Source of the DNA: Pseudobacteroides cellulosolvens ATCC 35603 = DSM 2933
Lineage (GTDB): Bacteria; Bacillota; Clostridia; Acetivibrionales; DSM-2933
Direction: 5' to 3'
DNA length: 64,000 nt
Assembly (NCBI RefSeq): GCF_001262605.1
Contig: NZ_LGTC01000001.1
Location: forward strand, 4,784,001-4,848,000
Part shown: piece after piece, positions 63,401 to 64,000 of the stretch
Layout: every line of letters begins with the position of its first letter
Position numbering within the stretch: the stretch's first letter is position 1
Position numbers and translations under genes: made by a program
The notes under the pieces: model-generated
Databases searched by the model: none
The model's input: only the letters and a program-made list of their open reading frames with translations
Told to the model about the DNA's origin: nothing

Positions 63401-64000
63401 TTTGTCCTAAACCCGTTTCCTATTATGGAGTCTTCATCATTAGCCATGGAGTTGTATGATCTTTCAAAGGAAATATCATATCCTGTACTTTGAATGTTGA
63501 TATCCTTATGCTGCTCCATATAGTTTCCAGTAAGTAGGTTGGAACCGTTTCCTGATATCCACTCATTAAGATAGTCATTCTCAGTTCCTGTATGTCCATT
63601 GTTAAAATCTATACCAGCAGCATTTTGTGGTTTAAACGCACCTTCCACATAGCTTTTCACATCAAACTGCTGTAAAAGCTCGGAGCACATATTGGTTATC
63701 TGCCCAACTACCTGATCTTCGGTCATTCCTGGTATATTATTAATAGCAAATGCCTTCCCACCATCTGCCCCAGCCGCTGTTATCTGAGAGAGTTGATCAT
63801 ATTGTGCATTTGGGCTTATGCCAACTGTGTTTACAATAACTCCAGCTGGTTTCAAATAATTTATAGTACTTAGTATATCTCCAAAGTTTTTCAGTGGTCC
63901 ACTGGAAAATCCAACAATTATTTTTTCAGAAGTATTAGCGTCACCAAAATAGTCCCTCAAAGTGTTATCAGTAAATGGATAATCAATAACAATAGGATTG
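57493..64000 (-). CDS. Giant Rhs/YD-repeat polymorphic toxin (N-terminus beyond the right edge)
   Basis: The frame stays open to the window edge, so at least 2169 residues are present and the true start is outside. Numbering from the TTG at 63960: residues 1-105 are the second half of a vWA domain; 130-190 the Rhs entry motif (LLTGNYMEQHKDINI; DISFERSYNS); 200-258 an embedded bacterial SH3 domain (SSVLNIRSGPGTNYPVIGKV); 330-1640 YD repeats (YDxxGN units); about 1640-1700 the Rhs core with YYLNARFYDPKIARFISED. Then come a Gly/Ala-rich hydrophobic region (1700-1800) and a Hint autoprocessing domain (Cys1864 in KCFTGDTLV, TVTHSF, ending VHN1998). The 157-residue tail has GEEIQDLVYTRAGY, GYDGLFVKF and EAIVNESKFG, like restriction-endonuclease-fold toxins. 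Immunity-type genes follow downstream. Confidence 0.92.
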   Translation of the reverse strand, partial: NPIVIDYPFTDNTLRDYFGDANTSEKIIVGFSSGPLKNFGDILSTINYLKPAGVIVNTVGISPNAQYDQLSQITAAGADGGKAFAINNIPGMTEDQVVGQITNMCSELLQQFDVKSYVEGAFKPQNAAGIDFNNGHTGTENDYLNEWISGNGSNLLTGNYMEQHKDINIQSTGYDISFERSYNSMANDEDSIIGNGFRTNYDSKLEEKTNTGIVTSSVLNIRSGPGTNYPVIGKVTKDSPIEIIKKNASGVWHNLNYKGNKNAYASGEYIDEKSTVEVTYPTGTKTVFKNVDGKLVEPAGCSDTLVLDTTKKEYILTKEDKSKLVFDSDIAGAVKRLKRLEDRSGNSLTINYLSDGKIDTVSDITGRKLKFNYKTYGKLDNILDPLTSRKVKYDYLLDNGKYYLSNVTDGEGKATKYEYDGSKRINKVIDANDNAAVRIEYDLLGRMARQYDAEGNAKYIVYNDLANERFTINENGKLSRIRFNIDMRPVEETDALGNKNRYEYSYYDAANKKYVVIPNVDMKDLENTSNLEARTYRDYITKQNAGKLKTKETIYDAKGKSTVNEYDEYHNLISTKDAKGITSSMVYYPGEGKFNLWKKTDKNQKTYEYIYDDEGVQIKKELDPMGNETEYIYYPVGGAIKLKGLVWKVTERRRSDQTDPKSALVEFKVTEYKYEDPYNDRTEIIDSLGNHTYETYDAAGRLKQLINARGFINEYDYDNNDRVKAETIYDKTDYTKVLKKTENQYDYVGNKRFIKDYRFVVDRPEFGSEVLVTETVFDCENKPIYVYDPQGYRVSYKYDPAGNKTEVINQRGFSTKYRYNDINQVYEMEDALKNITGYDYDANGNVIKVTEVKQDAAKQAITNYEYDELNRKIKVSQQYKDDSGKLQQRVNEVEYDGNDNVVKEVDPLNKVTKHVFDAINRETSKIDGLDRSGNPLKDKNNNTLALTTTYQYEYKSVYDSVYEVMTEKNELPAPTVFNVVVNDSMGHTRKSIDTVKAYETTNDYDEVGNLKVSINAKKQPAYYEYDAFGKAIKITDAKGYFIEAVYDSLGNNVEKIDQRKNKTRFTYDKLNRPSKTTTWYTDETNTKQKIETWVTYDPAGNKRTATDALYNTTRYDYDGLNRLVAEADPLSNVKYTGYDEFGREIWETDRKNHKSTEPNVFTVVNDLGVTEYRMRTVYTYDDLDMLRKVTNALGEDTEYKYDLVGNIKEIKDGEKRTTTFDYNPVYMLVSKTDGDSKTETYDSYDLLGNLLQKTDRNKNVHVYTYNEFYKVGSETVTGVGISDKRNFYYDAVGNMYQITDETGTTVFTYDVLNKLDYKTLPGNKVIDYDYDEAGNLRYLKDPNGNETNYKYDELNRLKTVSTVDGTATYAYYLSGSRKSLTLPNKTVTTYEYDARNVLTKLANTIGTENTTYEYSYDENKLQTSKIEPKGKTSFVYDDLGRLKNVTEPGARVTEYAYDHAGNRSGQIVKDAFNKVDSNIAYHYNGANRLTDTLEVRNGKNIETIYQYDNNGNQTKVTVKENEAITESNYTYDGFNQLRKASSAGNQDILSKYNALGQRTQKTVGNVTTIFYYDDKDVILETRSDGVSFWNVQGVNLIARKTGNDVLYYNYNGHGDVVKVTDKAGARVNEYDYDVFGNSTYTLETKPNPYKYCGYYFDDETGYYYLNARFYDPKIARFISEDTYSGEYNDPLSLNLYTYCQNDPLTYSDPNGHWLHIAIGALVGGIVNTAITAASDYIEHGKFTKGFKDYAGAFVEGAAVGGAAAATGGTSLIALATTTTVASMAGNAAKQLITTGKVDLGEVAFSGAGNLIGMGAGKALSVVGGKIVGNLAKTAFGKSVIAKAKSLTSKVMSKVSGVTTKIKSLAYGECKHPNLQKCFTGDTLVKEKNGFKPISKIKVGDKVYAQDADTGEKGLKEVKKVFVNDCYELVNIFVGKTKISTTVTHSFFVVGKGWVQAGNLRVNDKLQLVTGEEREITKVTRQRLEKPIKVYNFEVEDWHTYYVSKESIYVHNGCGPSAGNVVNNVITKPYKALKNKIAQATTNAQKGQIGEEIQDLVYTRAGYTKLPSKVGSNNGYDGLFVKFSEEGDSLVEAIVNESKFGSSRLGKTKMGKQMSDSWIQGNLEKMLRSPDRNVRRAAGLLQDFIDNGGTIIKKLNRLKSNGVNRWKNL

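Noticed and set aside
1..64000. CRISPR array, rRNA operon, prophage or replication origin
   Set aside because: No regularly spaced repeats, rRNA sequence, phage structural genes or DnaA-box clusters were seen.

Overview
The window comes from a low-GC, spore-forming member of the Clostridia (Firmicutes). The evidence is AT-rich intergenic DNA, strong AGGAGG-type ribosome binding sites, four gerA-type spore germination operons, an NfnAB electron-bifurcating pair, NADP glutamate dehydrogenase, and small clostridial families (DUF1540, DUF1858, DUF1450). The species cannot be fixed from the sequence alone; a Ruminiclostridium/Acetivibrio-like relative is a guess.

Layout. 1-2.4 kb: start of a short-chain dehydrogenase and a frameshifted polytopic membrane protein resembling GT-C glycosyltransferases. 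2.6-5.8 kb: an RNA-repair locus on the minus strand. Read 5' to 3' it holds a tRNA-Tyr-like gene with encoded CCA, a bulged long hairpin that could be a Y RNA, a TROVE (Ro60-type) protein without its C-terminal half, an Rnl2-type RNA ligase, an exonuclease remnant and RtcB. 5.9-11.3 kb: small and envelope-related genes (a repeat-rich protein, DUF421, DUF1540, a stalk/beta-helix secreted protein, a LysM protein, an FG-GAP-like protein). 11.4-33.9 kb: four germinant receptor operons, each with A, B and C subunits plus a small two-helix D-like gene. They use two gene orders (A-C-D-B and A-B-C-D) and are interrupted by an L,D-transpeptidase, a DbpA helicase, a DUF6796 protein and a decayed GMC oxidoreductase/gluconate dehydrogenase pair. 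The first receptor's A gene is frameshifted in an A-run.

34-45.5 kb: gdhA, an IS1182-type element, nfnAB, a second IS1182-type element, DUF1450, a cupin, a solitary trpB and small genes. A 25-bp direct repeat of the nfnB 3' end flanks the second IS plus the DUF1450 gene. 45.6-55.7 kb: GH3 beta-glucosidase, a broken DUF89 gene, an amidohydrolase, a rifampicin-phosphotransferase-like enzyme, a membrane protein and a sorbosone-dehydrogenase-like beta-propeller. 56.1-64 kb: a polymorphic toxin locus. It has a giant Rhs/YD-repeat protein that runs off the right edge, with a vWA segment, an embedded SH3b domain, a Hint autoprotease and a nuclease-like C-terminal toxin, followed by two immunity-type genes (Imm49-like and DUF6630-like).

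The part most worth a second look is 3.9-5.8 kb, where a tRNA-like RNA and a Y-RNA-like bulged hairpin sit directly upstream of a Ro60-type gene and two RNA ligases. Several genes in the window are broken by single-base changes, so sequencing error versus real decay should be settled first.
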